64,000 nt of DNA from Terriglobus saanensis SP1PR4 (GCF_000179915.2 NC_014963.1:2914001-2978000); one strand, 5' to 3'; counted from the stretch's first letter, positions 28,801 through 38,235 are shown. Translations and numbers: made by a program. Notes: generated from the letters alone by a model not told the origin.

Positions 28801-29500
28801 CGTAAGCAGCACACTCGATGCGTTCAACGTCGCCAATAACTATGGCGTTCTCAACATCGATCGCCCTCACGTCGTCAACACCTCGTATGCCTTTGACCTG
28901 GGATCGCCCATCCACGGCAATCGCTTCGCCGGTGGGGCCGTGAACGGCTGGACACTTTCGGGCACCACCACGTGGCAGGCAGGCGGAAATCTACAGGCCA
29001 ACACAAGTCAGAATCTCGGTCTTACGATCAACTACAACACGACCGATAGTCAGGGCAAAGTCACAACAAAAACGATCGGGGCCGCTACCTATTACGGGAC
29101 CACGGCGAACAGCGTTCTACCAATTCTTACCTGCGATCCAAAGGCAAACCTGAAGACGTATCAGCACGTCAATTTGGATTGCTTTTCTGCTCCGCAGATT
29201 GGTCAAGTGGGTATTCGGCAGGCTCCTTATCTCAGCACACCGTCGTTCTTCGATTCAGACCTTGGCATTTACAAGACCTTCCACATCAAGGAGAGCCAGG
29301 CGATCGAGCTTCGCGGAACGGCATTCAACTTTCTCAATCATCCGTTACCCGGCTTCAGCACGAGCGACCTGGTGACCTTAAAACTGGTGACAAACGATAA
29401 AACAAACTTCACCTCACAAGTTCCAAACGCAAACCGCGGCATCACGGACGCTAAATACACCCAACGTACCGTCCTTCTGGCCGTGAAATATAAGTTCTAA
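25877..29500 (+). CDS. TonB-dependent receptor, Oar-like with carboxypeptidase-regulatory-like domain
   Basis: 1207 residues with a signal peptide (about 1-32, VFAQT). ATG at 25877 has GGAGG at good spacing. Residues ~36-120 form a carboxypeptidase-regulatory-like fold (GNVQDASGAIVPNAHVILTN). The plug domain follows (LLTTQDIDRLPIQSRNMSELLKILPGV; YLLDGASIIDPG), then a long outer-membrane beta-barrel ending in the C-terminal aromatic VKYKF that BAM recognises. Oar-type receptors are the main large-molecule importers of Acidobacteria. Its place beside GH31 suggests oligosaccharide uptake, though Oar-like proteins are often orphan. A strong terminator follows. Confidence 0.93.
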   Translation: MKLRKRFSLLQYVLPLLAWLVLVCGVSPRVFAQTTASLSGNVQDASGAIVPNAHVILTNVASKDKRELETNTSGYFTFAGIIPGTYVVDISAPGFRSLRQADVVVNPGDVRNLPNLALAVGTSNESVTVQSSASEIAPEDSGERSALLTTQDIDRLPIQSRNMSELLKILPGVTTTASGTGNGPGFDFSDTGSSGSAVGVGLNTNGAPYRGGTAYLLDGASIIDPGCACYSIATVNPDMTQEVKVQTSNFGADAPQGPVVINIISRSGTSDYHGQAYFYARNGILNANTWQDKHSTTPTARPEASYYYPGGSIGGPILIPHTGFNRSRKLIFWAGFESFRQNLPASAPLTSYVPTAAMRAGNFSLADPANAALCANSSSTGNDFCQNLSGFAPDGTALAGTQIPTQYMDAGALALLKLFPAANVDPATNASGYNYFLQPNNTHNGYIYRGRVDYNINDRNKVFVSYQYGSDSETTVAHIYYNPGNAVAYPGGPLISPVHSHVLSGSYIHVFSSAATNELRISAGWLDNPYSAANLQAISNATIGYPYGTVYSTASLLAPSINSPGARTLPDISQPDLFQQGGTFNSIKKSPSVSDDFTFVYKTHTFKMGGFWSRGANKQGTYGYTNGSLSYASGVKQDQITGLQIGTANPLANFLMGITSGFSQNNTNPIDDMYYTTAAGYILDNWKIKPRLTLNLGLRLEHLGRWQDASGTGLAVWEPQRYAADVSAGKIYPGVYWHATDSTLPIGGSPVQTIFLEPRLGLAYDVRGNGSTVVRGGWSAYRWNDQYNDYAGPLQTALGVKTFNSNSGQAITLKEIGALGANAASLGALPSSVYATDQNDDEVGVTYAYNMTVSQRIPHAMLLEVAYVGNRTQNILLGGQSNGSGVGGANLVNQNKIPLGGLFRPDPITGAPAPADPETAPVDYYPYSKGYGSNAISVNSHQGYANYNGLQFSLIRQRGHATFNANYTYSKSLGIVSSTLDAFNVANNYGVLNIDRPHVVNTSYAFDLGSPIHGNRFAGGAVNGWTLSGTTTWQAGGNLQANTSQNLGLTINYNTTDSQGKVTTKTIGAATYYGTTANSVLPILTCDPKANLKTYQHVNLDCFSAPQIGQVGIRQAPYLSTPSFFDSDLGIYKTFHIKESQAIELRGTAFNFLNHPLPGFSTSDLVTLKLVTNDKTNFTSQVPNANRGITDAKYTQRTVLLAVKYKF

Positions 29501-29520
29501 ATGGCAGCAAAACAAGAAAA

Positions 29521-29546
29521 AGCGGTGGCCAATAGCCACCGCTTTT
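29521..29546. terminator. Rho-independent terminator after the TonB receptor gene
   Basis: A 9-bp stem AGCGGTGGC / GCCACCGCT with loop CAATA, followed by TTTTCTTG and preceded by AAAAA, so it can act on both strands. It separates the receptor gene from the convergent DUF4239-like gene. Confidence 0.85.
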
Positions 29547-29567
29547 CTTGTTCGCATTGAAATCTTT

Positions 29568-30329
29568 TCAATGCCCACTGTTCATCGTCGCGAGGGCGGA
29601 GCGGAACGGTTGGTCGCGCACCGACACTCCTCCCTCGAATGGTCGATCAATGTCGGCGATGGCCGTCAGCGTAACCAGAATCATCAGAGTCAAGGTCAGA
29701 ACATGGAAGTAGTGAACCACGGTCTTGTCGTTCCCGAGAAGGCACGAGGACAGGAGGACAATGATCGCTCCGGCAATGAGCACGGCCCAGAGTATGGCTG
29801 GCAGGTGACTTTCATACTGCTCTTGTCGTCGATACCTCTGGTGCTGCAGCTCCTGCACCGCAGAGCCGATGCGATCGGACGAAGCTTCCCGCACGGAAGC
29901 AAACTCCGAGGAGGGCAGGAACTTCCACATCTTCTCCAAAATAACTTCGCCCCCATCCGGTTGACGGTGCATGGTCATGGCGGGCCATTCCTCCTGGATC
30001 ATCGCCACGGCATACTGGCGGGTCAGGTCCTGAATTGCCTCGCGCGGCGCATCGGGCAAGCTATCACCGGCATGAAAAATCTGTAAGACGGCGACAGCCT
30101 CGTCATTGACGTCCATGGATGCAGCTCGAAAGGCGGTCCACACATTCGAGAGCATAAATCCGAGGATGACCGCATACGTCGTGCCGAGAACGCCGAGCTG
30201 CCAGCCCATGACGTCGTTCAGCCCCTTGCGCTCGCCGGGTGACCACAACCGATTCAGCAACCATGAGAGAAGCAGGGCTACAAGAAGACCGAGCAGCACG
30301 ACAGAGACACTCTGAAGATAAGAAAGCAT
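29568..30329 (-). CDS. DUF4239-like (bestrophin-like) membrane protein
   Basis: 253 residues. Two N-terminal helices (about 5-25 and 45-66), a central soluble helical region, and two C-terminal helices (about 180-200 and 207-225). The pattern GWQLGVLGTTYAVILGFMLSNVW, then DVNDEAVAVLQIFHAGD and LPD..R..I..L...Y, matches DUF4239, a family of unknown function related at the fold level to bestrophin channels. ATG at 30329 has AGGAG rather far upstream (13 bases). It stands alone, convergent to the TonB receptor and divergent from the polymerase gene at 30530. No transport role has been shown for the family to my knowledge. Confidence 0.8.
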   Translation of the reverse strand: MLSYLQSVSVVLLGLLVALLLSWLLNRLWSPGERKGLNDVMGWQLGVLGTTYAVILGFMLSNVWTAFRAASMDVNDEAVAVLQIFHAGDSLPDAPREAIQDLTRQYAVAMIQEEWPAMTMHRQPDGGEVILEKMWKFLPSSEFASVREASSDRIGSAVQELQHQRYRRQEQYESHLPAILWAVLIAGAIIVLLSSCLLGNDKTVVHYFHVLTLTLMILVTLTAIADIDRPFEGGVSVRDQPFRSALATMNSGH

Positions 30330-30470
30330 GGTCTAAAAGGGGCTCCTGCCTGCAGATTTATCAGACCTCTGAGGATACTCACATCGCTGCATTGCCGCCT
30401 AATAGAATCCCCGGGAAGTCCTCAGCCGTCCTGGATTTGCCCCTCTGACCGCGCGCAATCAAGCACGCTC

Positions 30471-30476
30471 TATAAT
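30471..30476 (+). promoter_or_regulatory. Candidate promoter -10 of the O-antigen ligase-like gene
   Basis: A perfect TATAAT, 54 bases before the start codon at 30530. Best -35 match is CTGACC at 30445-30450 with a 20-base spacer, longer than ideal. Sigma-70-type promoter is likely but spacing is not optimal. Confidence 0.45.
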
Positions 30477-30529
30477 GAATTACACGGGTTTCAGCGCTTG
30501 ATGAGGGAGACTTTTACCACCGACGCCCT

Positions 30530-31915
30530 ATGCGCTTTTTCCTGACCCTCCTTTTTATCTTCACGGCCTTCATGAGTCCTCCAGTTGTCTTTGGACCTCT
30601 GGCCCCGTATCACATCGAAATCATCATCGCCGCGCTCGCGTTCTTCCTGTCGATTCCCGACCTGTTGAACTCCGGGCTGCTGTTCTCTCCCAAGGTCTGG
30701 GCCCTTGTCTTTCTTGGAGTTTCCGTTGTCCTCTCCATCGCCGCCAGTGGATGGATCGGTGGTGGATTGGAGGCGCTTTACAGTTTCCTGCCACTGCCAT
30801 TCACCTTTCTGATGGCCGCCCTCAACATCAAGACCAAACGACATCTGCAGATCGTGGCGATCACCATGGTGCTGGGCTGCGCATACTTCATCGCACATGG
30901 CGCTTACGATCTCCGCAATGGCGTCGATCCTAGCCCATTTCTCTATGGAGCTTCGACGCTTCGGAGGCTGCGTGGCCTTGGCGTGGTGAACGATCCAAAT
31001 GACTTTGGACAGGTCATGGTGGCTTTGATCCCCTGCATGTTCTTGTTCAAGACGAAAAATTTCGTCGCCAATCTCTTTCTCGTGGGGATACCGCTCTCCG
31101 TTCTGACCGTGGGGTTATACCTTACGCATTCCCGCGGCGCCGCAGTCGCCATCATGGTGATGATCGCCGTTGCGAGCAGGAGAAAGTTTGGCAATGTACC
31201 CGCCCTTCTCCTTGCGGGATGCATCTTCGCATCCTCTCTGGCACTGGGATGGTCCGGTGGTCGCGACGTCTCCATGGAAGCCGGAAGCGATCGTATGGCC
31301 GCATGGTCTATGGGCATTGAATTTATCAAATCTCACCCCTTCGTAGGGGTTGGATTTATGCAGTTTGCTGACTTCAATGATGGGCTCACGGCCCACAATA
31401 CGATCGTCGTCTGCGCCGCTGAAATCGGCATACCGGGCTTTATCTTCTGGGTGATGTTTCTGCTTTCGACTCTTCGCGAGGGTGCCACCCTGGGGCATGT
31501 CTTCGCTCGTACCAAGGCTACTTCTACATTGGAAGCCTCTACGTCATCTTCGGAAGGAGGCATCGACAAGCGACCGGAGTCTCCGTTGGCGACCACGGAG
31601 CTCCCCGCTGGCTCCGCTCACTTTCTTGCTGGACCTGGCCTTTCGGAAGCGGATCTACGCCAGACGACACGACTTCTGGTTTACGCACTAATCGGTTTTC
31701 TTTCCGCTGGCTGGTTTCTCTCCAGAGCCATGTCCATGTGGCTCTTCCTGCTGACGGGAATGCTGACCGCGACGATCCAGATGGACCCCCACAGAACCTT
31801 CATGCCAACAAAACTGTCCTTGCTCTCTCTGCTCCGCTGGTCGACTGCCACAGCATTATGCCTCCTGCTTGTGGTGTATGGCCTTCTTCGGGTTCGGGGG
31901 CTAACAGGAGGCTAA
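30530..31915 (+). CDS. O-antigen ligase / Wzy-type polymerase (inner membrane)
   Basis: 461 residues with about 11 transmembrane helices and a large periplasmic loop. The central region (about 140-330), with DPNDFGQVM, LTHSRGAAVAI, the Arg-rich loop and HPFVGVGFMQF, then GLTAHNTIVVCAAEIGIPGFI, matches the O-antigen ligase/polymerase superfamily (Wzy_C-type). Such proteins join polysaccharide repeat units or attach glycans on the periplasmic side. Ligase and polymerase cannot be separated by sequence. It opens the exopolysaccharide region and is the first of two such proteins in the window. Confidence 0.88.
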   Translation: MRFFLTLLFIFTAFMSPPVVFGPLAPYHIEIIIAALAFFLSIPDLLNSGLLFSPKVWALVFLGVSVVLSIAASGWIGGGLEALYSFLPLPFTFLMAALNIKTKRHLQIVAITMVLGCAYFIAHGAYDLRNGVDPSPFLYGASTLRRLRGLGVVNDPNDFGQVMVALIPCMFLFKTKNFVANLFLVGIPLSVLTVGLYLTHSRGAAVAIMVMIAVASRRKFGNVPALLLAGCIFASSLALGWSGGRDVSMEAGSDRMAAWSMGIEFIKSHPFVGVGFMQFADFNDGLTAHNTIVVCAAEIGIPGFIFWVMFLLSTLREGATLGHVFARTKATSTLEASTSSSEGGIDKRPESPLATTELPAGSAHFLAGPGLSEADLRQTTRLLVYALIGFLSAGWFLSRAMSMWLFLLTGMLTATIQMDPHRTFMPTKLSLLSLLRWSTATALCLLLVVYGLLRVRGLTGG

Positions 31916-32211
31916 ATCAAGGTATTTACGCAACTCTGAACTTGCCACTCGAAAGTAAGTATCGCGCGTTGACTTTGCTTATCTGCAAGAGCGCCCCGTC
32001 CGGGTGAAGGCGCTTGCACCGAAGTGGGAGGTACATTTTGGGCTCCGTCCTCGAACATTGAGATCGTACCCACGTTTCATATCGGGGACAAGTATCTCTC
32101 TATCGGATACAGAATCGACCTCAGCCTATTATGTTAGAAAAAAGAGAACGTCAGCGCACTGCACCGGATCGTGTTTTCCTTTCGGTACAATCAAAGAAAA
32201 CGGGAAAAGAT

Positions 32212-35200
32212 ATGGATGTTCGCAGAGGTTTAGTCGCTGTAAGCATTTTAGTGTTTTCTGCTTTGATGCTGATCTACTGCTCTTTTGGCAACAAGGTCGC
32301 CTCCGCTCAAGTAGTGTTGAAAGCAAACCTGCCCACGGGCACGGGCGCCAATGGATCCAACTACAACTATCAGGTCCTGCCAGGATCTCAGCGACAAATT
32401 AGCGTCAAGCTCACGGGTGGCACGGTCAATCTTGTGAACTGGTCTGTCAGCTCCAGCACAGGCGGCGCAACGGCCGTTCTGGACAGGGGTTCGAATGCAA
32501 TCGGCGTGACGAACGTAACGATCGGTCCCACCGCTGGCTCTTGCACCGTGAGCGGAACGCTCGGCGCCTACAGCGTGAATTCTCCCGCAACGGTGACAGT
32601 CCAGGCGCAGTCCGTCGATGATCCTTCCCAGGTAGCCAGCTTTCTGTTCAAGGTCTGTGCACCTACGACAACCGTCAAGATCTCCCCTGGATACCAGCAG
32701 GCATACATCGGACAGCCCGTGGAGCTACAGAGTTTTGTAATCGGCAACACGAACGAAGCTGGCACCTGGACGATCACGTCGAATCCAAAAAACGCCGGTA
32801 AGATTCTGGACAACAACAAGCGGGATACTGTCTTTTCTGCCACCGCTGTGGGACGCTATGCTCTCACCTATACCAGCGCCGCAGATCCCACGAAAACATC
32901 GACGGCCTATGTCTACGTCGCAGGGCCGCAGCCATCCTACGGCCTCGTCACAGCGAACCTTACGATGGCGGTTCCGTGCGCTACTGACCCGGCCTTTACA
33001 GGAAAGACATATGACGTAGGACCGTCACAACCTTATAAAACCATCAATGCTGTTCCGTTTACGACATGGAGTCCTGGCTCGATCGTACGCATTCACAACG
33101 AAGATACAACCGGCCGCTCTCCTACTACCTACCACGAGACCGCTCGCATCGCTGGACAAGGGACAGCCTCACAGCCGCTCATGTTCTGCGGTGTGCCCGA
33201 TGGAACGGGTCAACTCCCCGTCATGGACGGCGCCAACTCTACTTCCGCAGTCGGCAACACGGGAAGCCAGGAGTACGCGATCATTAATGTATGGGGACCG
33301 AATGGATATCACGCTACCTATACCGCAGGCTCGAATGGGCCGGATTACACGATCGTTTCCGGAATTCGCATTATCAATGGAAGAAACACTTATTCCTTTA
33401 CACCGGCAGGAACCACAGGCACCCAGGCCTTCAACGATTTCTGCTCTGGCATCCGCGTAAAAAATGGGCAATTTGTCACACTGATTGGCAATGATATTCA
33501 GAACGACGGAAACGGCATTTTTATCCAGAACAACTCTGCTGGGGGATTCAGCCAGGTAACACTCTTCACCACCATTCGCGGAAACCGAATTCGAGACGCT
33601 GGAATCTCCGGTGGACCGGGAATCAATAACGCTGGCAGTCACGGAATTTACACCCAGGCGTACTATCCCGTGATTGAAGCAAATCGCATTGAAAGTCTGG
33701 TTCTAAACTCAGGCGGAGATCTGATCAAAGATCGCGGTCTCGAATCCATCCATCGTTACAACTATGCTGTAACAAGTGAGGGAGGCTACCTTGTCGGCAT
33801 GGAATCTGCAACCGATGCCCAACCTTACAATGCGTTCGAGCCGTGGCTTGGTGGAACGGGAGAAACAACCTGCAGTAACGCGACCTACTGCGATTACGAA
33901 AACACCATCACTGCCGATCAAGTTGCTGCTTTTTCGGAAAGCCTCGAAAAGATTTACATGTATGGCAACATCTACTCCAGCCGAGCTAACCAGTTTCTCG
34001 CAAATTTCAAGCTATCTGACTCTGGCGGTGCCGAAGGTTACGTGTGGTCGAACCAGACGGAGATGGGCGACCATCTGGGAACCACTTATTTCTATCAGAA
34101 CACCGTAGATAGTCCCCCCTATGCTGTCTTTGGCACGCTTTCAGGTGCGAATAACGGGAGCGATCCTGACCAGCAGCCCCTGAAGCCGACGGTCTTCGCC
34201 GCAAACAACATCTTCTATCTCCCGAAGACGGGTAGTGTCTCCATCTTCTCTCTCACGCGAAACGCGTCGATCGTCGGCAAGTGGCAGACGAACCTTTTCA
34301 ACAAGGGCACTGTCGATAACACGCTTCCAATCAACGGAAAGCCCGCGACAAACCTGACCTCCGTCTTGGGATGGCAAAACTGGAATGACAACCTGCAATA
34401 TCCAGGTGCTTTGCCTATCAATGGACACAACTCAGGCATTACACCTGCTGGAACCGGGAACTTTCTGGAAACGGATAAGCAGAATCACCAACCCTACAAT
34501 CCAGTGACCTACGCTCCCGTTGCTGGCGCAGGAGCAACGGGTAAAGGAACACCCATCACGGATCCTTCAGCATCTCTCTTGCCAGTCCGCTTTCAGTACA
34601 TCGTGGATACAGGGGCGTTGATTCCACGTACAACACTTACCACGATCGGCGCCGTCGATACCGGCAACCAGCCTTCGCTTACTTCTATCGCCGTGCGGCC
34701 AGATACAACAAGTTTCCTAAGCCAGACTGGAACCTGCAACTACGGGCCAGCTGCTTTCGATTATCCAGGAGCATGCCTGCCCAGCAGGATGGGGGCTTTC
34801 TACACGCCCATTCCTTTGCGAGTTCTAGGCACTTTTTCAGATGGCTCCACTGTTGATGTTTCGCCCCTGGTAGCTTTCTCCAATTCGAACCTTACGTTCT
34901 ACGGCAACAGTGCATTCACCATGAACGATTTTGCACCGGTGAAAGGACTGATTTCAGCCTCTCTCAATAATTTCACAATCCAGATTCCCTATGCTTTTGA
35001 TGGAGCCACTGCTCCCGCTGCACCGACAGCCACAATCACCTCTGTGGTGCTCGCTCCCAGCTCACTCACCCTGACCGCAGGCGGAAACGCTCAACTCACC
35101 GCTCGCGCACTCTATAATGATGGCTCTTCGGCGGCTTGCTCGGCCAGCTCGTGGACTTCCTCCCAACCTCGAATAGCCTCCGTCTCCAATGCGGGTGTAA

Positions 35201-38200
35201 TCACCGCAATGGGACCGGGAACGGCGTCTGTGACGGCAGCTTGTGGCAGTATCGTAAGCTCCCCCGCAACACTAACCGTCAACGCGGCCCAGCGCACGAT
35301 TACGTCCGTCAACATCGTCCCAGGCACCGTCGCGCTGACAGTCGGCGGCACATCCCAACTGGTGGCTATGGCAACCTATAGCGACAGCTCCGTGGCTTCA
35401 TGCGCAGTTAGCTCCTGGACTTCTATCCAACCACTGATCGCCTCTGTCTCCGGTGGCGGTACTGTCGTTGCGATCGCCAAAGGAACGGCCTCCATCACGG
35501 CAGTCTGCGGCAACGTAGGGAGTACGCCCGCGATCGTCACGGTGAGTCCGCCCAAACCAACAATCACTTCGGTCCACCTCAAACCTGGCGCCCTGACACT
35601 GACCGTCGGTGGTACATCCGGCATGTCCGCAACAGCGACGTACAGTGACTCCTCGACGGCATCGTGCTCACCCAGTTCCTGGACCTCCTCCAAGCCGCTC
35701 ATCGCCTCTGTATCCGGTGGTGGAGCTGTCACTGCGATCTCCAAGGGAACGGCCTTTGTCACCGCAGTCTGCAGCGATGTAAGCAGTGTGCCAGCGACTA
35801 TAACGGTCAATCCGCCCGCACCAACCATTACTTCCGTCTCCATCACTCCCGGCTCTCTCGCACTGACCGTCGGCGGCACCTCACAGCTCACGACCACAGC
35901 CACCTACAGTGACGCCTCTGTAGCATCCTGCGCGCCCAGCTCCTGGACCTCCGCTAAGCCGCTCATCGCCTTTGTATCCGGTGGGGGCACTGTCGCGGCA
36001 ATCGCTAAAGGAACAGCTTCCGTCACCGCAATCTGCAGCAATGTGAGCAGTGCACCTGCCATCATTACGGTTAGCCCGCCCAAACCAACGATTACTTTAG
36101 TCACCCTCACGCCCAGTGCTCTTGTGCTAACGGTGGGCGGTACATCGCAGCTCACGGCCACGGCAACCTACAGCGATGCTTCCATGGCGGCTTGCTCACC
36201 CAGCGCCTGGACTTCTCTACAACCACTCATTGCATCGGTTTCCGGCTCAGGTGCCCTTACTGCAATCGCCAAGGGAACGGCTTCCATCACCGCGGTCTGC
36301 GGCAACATAGGGAGCGTACCCGCCATCGTGACGGTCAGCCCTCCGAAACCAACCATTACTTCCGTCAACATCGCACCGGGCGCTCTCGCACTGACAGTCG
36401 GCGGCACATCCCAACTCCTAGCTACAGCAACTTATAGCGATGCCTCGACTGCATCGTGCTCACCCAGTTGGACCTCGGCACAACCTCTCATCGCGTCTGT
36501 GTCAAGTGGCGGTGCTGTCTCCGCGATTGCCAAGGGAACAGCTTCCATCATCGCGGTCTGCGGCAATATAAGCAGTTCACCCGCCATCATCACGGTCAGC
36601 CTGCCAAAGCCAACCATCACCTCGGTCAACATCACGCCAGGCGCTCTCGCATTGACCGTCAGTGGCACATCCCAACTGGTGGCCACAGCCACCTACAGTG
36701 ACACTTCCGTAGCGGCATGCTCCCACGGCACCTGGACCTCCGCTCAGCCCCTTATCTCATCCGTATCTAGTGGTGGTACGGTCACTGCAATCGCTAAGGG
36801 AACGGCCTCCATCACTGCAGCCTGCGAGAACGTAAGCAGTGCGCCCGCCATCGTCACGGTCAGTCCGCCCACACCAACCATCACCTCGGTTAACATCACG
36901 CCGGGCTCTCTTGCACTGACAATCGGCGATGTCTCACAACTGGTGGCCACAGCAACCTACAGCGATGCCTCGACGTCGTCATGCTCTCATACCACTTGGA
37001 CGTCCATCCAGCCCCTCATAGCATCTGTCTCCGGTGGAGGCGCTGTCACTGCAATCGCCAAAGGAACGGCTTCCGTCACGGCGGTCTGCAGCAACGTAAG
37101 TAGCGCGCCCGCCGTCATCACGGTCAGCCCGCCCAAACCAATCATCACCTCGGTCTCGATCACACCGTCTGCCCTCACCCTGACGGTTGGCGATACTTCC
37201 CAACTCGTGGCCACGGCAACGTATAGTGATGCCACCACATCCGCATGCACGACGACCTGGAGTTCGAGCATCCCCTCCAAAGCCTCCGTTTCCGGTTCTG
37301 GTCTCATCACCGCAATTGCAAAGGGGACAACCGTTGTGTCGGTGACCTGCAATAACATAGCCAGCGCGCCCGTTGCGGTGACGGTCAGCGCAACAAAGCC
37401 AACCGTCGCCTCGGTCATGGTCACGCCAGGCTCTCTGGCACTAACGGTCGGTGATACCTCCGCGCTCATGGCCACGGAAACTTTTAGCGACTCCACCACG
37501 GCCACCTGCACAGCGACGTCGTGGAACTCAAGCACGCCGCTCATGGCCTCTATATCCACCTCCGGCTTGGTTACCGCAATCGCGAAAGGAACTGCTGTCG
37601 TAACGGCAGTCTGCGATAGCGTCGCCAGCCCACCCGTAGCGGTAACGGTCAGCCCGGCAAAGGCGACGATCACTGCCGTCCGCCTCACACCGAGTTCGGT
37701 AACTCTGAATATCGGAGCGGTTGCCCAGTTGACCGCGACGGCTACCTATAGCGACGGATCGACTGCCGTCTGCAGCACACCTACGTGGAACTCCACCGCC
37801 CCACTTCTCGCTTCCGTCTCCAGCTCTGGCTTAGTCGCAGCGATCAGTGCTGGAACGATCACCGTCTCCGCAGTCTGCGGCGGCATCACGAGTTCACCAG
37901 CCGCTCTCATCGTAAGCAGCGCAGCCCCCACAGTGACTTCCATCACGATTACGCCAGCAACGACGATGATGGAACTTGGGACGGACCTTCCTCTTGTAGC
38001 CACTGCGATCTATTCGGATACAACGACCAAGGTGTGCACTACAGTGACATGGCTGAGCAGCTCACCCGACATCGCCACAGTCTCCAATATTGGTCTGGTA
38101 AGCGCAGTTGCAGTGGGCAACACGAATCTCACCGCCACATGCCAGGGACTGACCAGTCCACCAAGCAACATTCAGGTCCAGGTCGTTCCCATCACACACT

Positions 38201-38223
38201 GGAACATACACCCGGCTCTCTAG
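32212..38223 (+). CDS. Large secreted protein with beta-helix-like region and twelve Ig-like (BIG2-type) repeats
   Basis: 2003 residues from ATG at 32212 (GGGAAAAG upstream). The in-frame ATG at 32131 adds 27 residues before the signal, so it is less likely. A signal peptide (about 1-33, ASAQ) is followed by one or two Ig-like domains (about 40-235). Then comes a ~400-residue stretch with repeating GIRI..GRNTY / GIRVKNGQF..LIGNDIQNDGNGIFIQNN / IRGNRIRDAG patterns, as in right-handed parallel beta-helices of pectate-lyase-like and epimerase proteins. A further Ig-like domain leads to twelve 88-residue repeats (35035 to ~38196). I see no anchor at the C-terminus. It could be an adhesin, matrix protein or glycan-modifying enzyme. 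Confidence 0.85.
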   Translation: MDVRRGLVAVSILVFSALMLIYCSFGNKVASAQVVLKANLPTGTGANGSNYNYQVLPGSQRQISVKLTGGTVNLVNWSVSSSTGGATAVLDRGSNAIGVTNVTIGPTAGSCTVSGTLGAYSVNSPATVTVQAQSVDDPSQVASFLFKVCAPTTTVKISPGYQQAYIGQPVELQSFVIGNTNEAGTWTITSNPKNAGKILDNNKRDTVFSATAVGRYALTYTSAADPTKTSTAYVYVAGPQPSYGLVTANLTMAVPCATDPAFTGKTYDVGPSQPYKTINAVPFTTWSPGSIVRIHNEDTTGRSPTTYHETARIAGQGTASQPLMFCGVPDGTGQLPVMDGANSTSAVGNTGSQEYAIINVWGPNGYHATYTAGSNGPDYTIVSGIRIINGRNTYSFTPAGTTGTQAFNDFCSGIRVKNGQFVTLIGNDIQNDGNGIFIQNNSAGGFSQVTLFTTIRGNRIRDAGISGGPGINNAGSHGIYTQAYYPVIEANRIESLVLNSGGDLIKDRGLESIHRYNYAVTSEGGYLVGMESATDAQPYNAFEPWLGGTGETTCSNATYCDYENTITADQVAAFSESLEKIYMYGNIYSSRANQFLANFKLSDSGGAEGYVWSNQTEMGDHLGTTYFYQNTVDSPPYAVFGTLSGANNGSDPDQQPLKPTVFAANNIFYLPKTGSVSIFSLTRNASIVGKWQTNLFNKGTVDNTLPINGKPATNLTSVLGWQNWNDNLQYPGALPINGHNSGITPAGTGNFLETDKQNHQPYNPVTYAPVAGAGATGKGTPITDPSASLLPVRFQYIVDTGALIPRTTLTTIGAVDTGNQPSLTSIAVRPDTTSFLSQTGTCNYGPAAFDYPGACLPSRMGAFYTPIPLRVLGTFSDGSTVDVSPLVAFSNSNLTFYGNSAFTMNDFAPVKGLISASLNNFTIQIPYAFDGATAPAAPTATITSVVLAPSSLTLTAGGNAQLTARALYNDGSSAACSASSWTSSQPRIASVSNAGVITAMGPGTASVTAACGSIVSSPATLTVNAAQRTITSVNIVPGTVALTVGGTSQLVAMATYSDSSVASCAVSSWTSIQPLIASVSGGGTVVAIAKGTASITAVCGNVGSTPAIVTVSPPKPTITSVHLKPGALTLTVGGTSGMSATATYSDSSTASCSPSSWTSSKPLIASVSGGGAVTAISKGTAFVTAVCSDVSSVPATITVNPPAPTITSVSITPGSLALTVGGTSQLTTTATYSDASVASCAPSSWTSAKPLIAFVSGGGTVAAIAKGTASVTAICSNVSSAPAIITVSPPKPTITLVTLTPSALVLTVGGTSQLTATATYSDASMAACSPSAWTSLQPLIASVSGSGALTAIAKGTASITAVCGNIGSVPAIVTVSPPKPTITSVNIAPGALALTVGGTSQLLATATYSDASTASCSPSWTSAQPLIASVSSGGAVSAIAKGTASIIAVCGNISSSPAIITVSLPKPTITSVNITPGALALTVSGTSQLVATATYSDTSVAACSHGTWTSAQPLISSVSSGGTVTAIAKGTASITAACENVSSAPAIVTVSPPTPTITSVNITPGSLALTIGDVSQLVATATYSDASTSSCSHTTWTSIQPLIASVSGGGAVTAIAKGTASVTAVCSNVSSAPAVITVSPPKPIITSVSITPSALTLTVGDTSQLVATATYSDATTSACTTTWSSSIPSKASVSGSGLITAIAKGTTVVSVTCNNIASAPVAVTVSATKPTVASVMVTPGSLALTVGDTSALMATETFSDSTTATCTATSWNSSTPLMASISTSGLVTAIAKGTAVVTAVCDSVASPPVAVTVSPAKATITAVRLTPSSVTLNIGAVAQLTATATYSDGSTAVCSTPTWNSTAPLLASVSSSGLVAAISAGTITVSAVCGGITSSPAALIVSSAAPTVTSITITPATTMMELGTDLPLVATAIYSDTTTKVCTTVTWLSSSPDIATVSNIGLVSAVAVGNTNLTATCQGLTSPPSNIQVQVVPITHWNIHPAL
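35035..38196 (+). repeat. Twelve tandem 264-bp units coding for Ig-like domains
   Basis: Units start with ATC/ATT-ACN-TCN (ITS) at 35035, 35299, 35563 and so on, each exactly 264 bases or shortened by one codon. Each unit encodes about 88 residues of the form ITSV.ITPG.LALTVGGTSQL.ATATYSD.S.A.C...W.S..P.IASVS.GG.V.AIAKGTAS.TAVC.N. S.PA..TVSPPKPT. Most units have two cysteines at fixed positions (after the YSD strand and in the T.VC strand), which probably form one disulfide per domain. Units 2-8 are most alike in DNA sequence. The terminal units are more diverged. Confidence 0.9.
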
Positions 38224-38235
38224 CTCTCGACCACG

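Noticed and set aside
35112-38003. Series of minus-strand open frames of 70-230 codons within the Ig-repeat gene
   Set aside because: They recur with the 264-bp period and are shadows of biased codon use on the plus strand; no ribosome sites and no independent family.
35035-38196. Tandem repeats considered as a CRISPR or satellite array
   Set aside because: The 264-bp units are in frame, coding, and without short identical repeats plus unique spacers.
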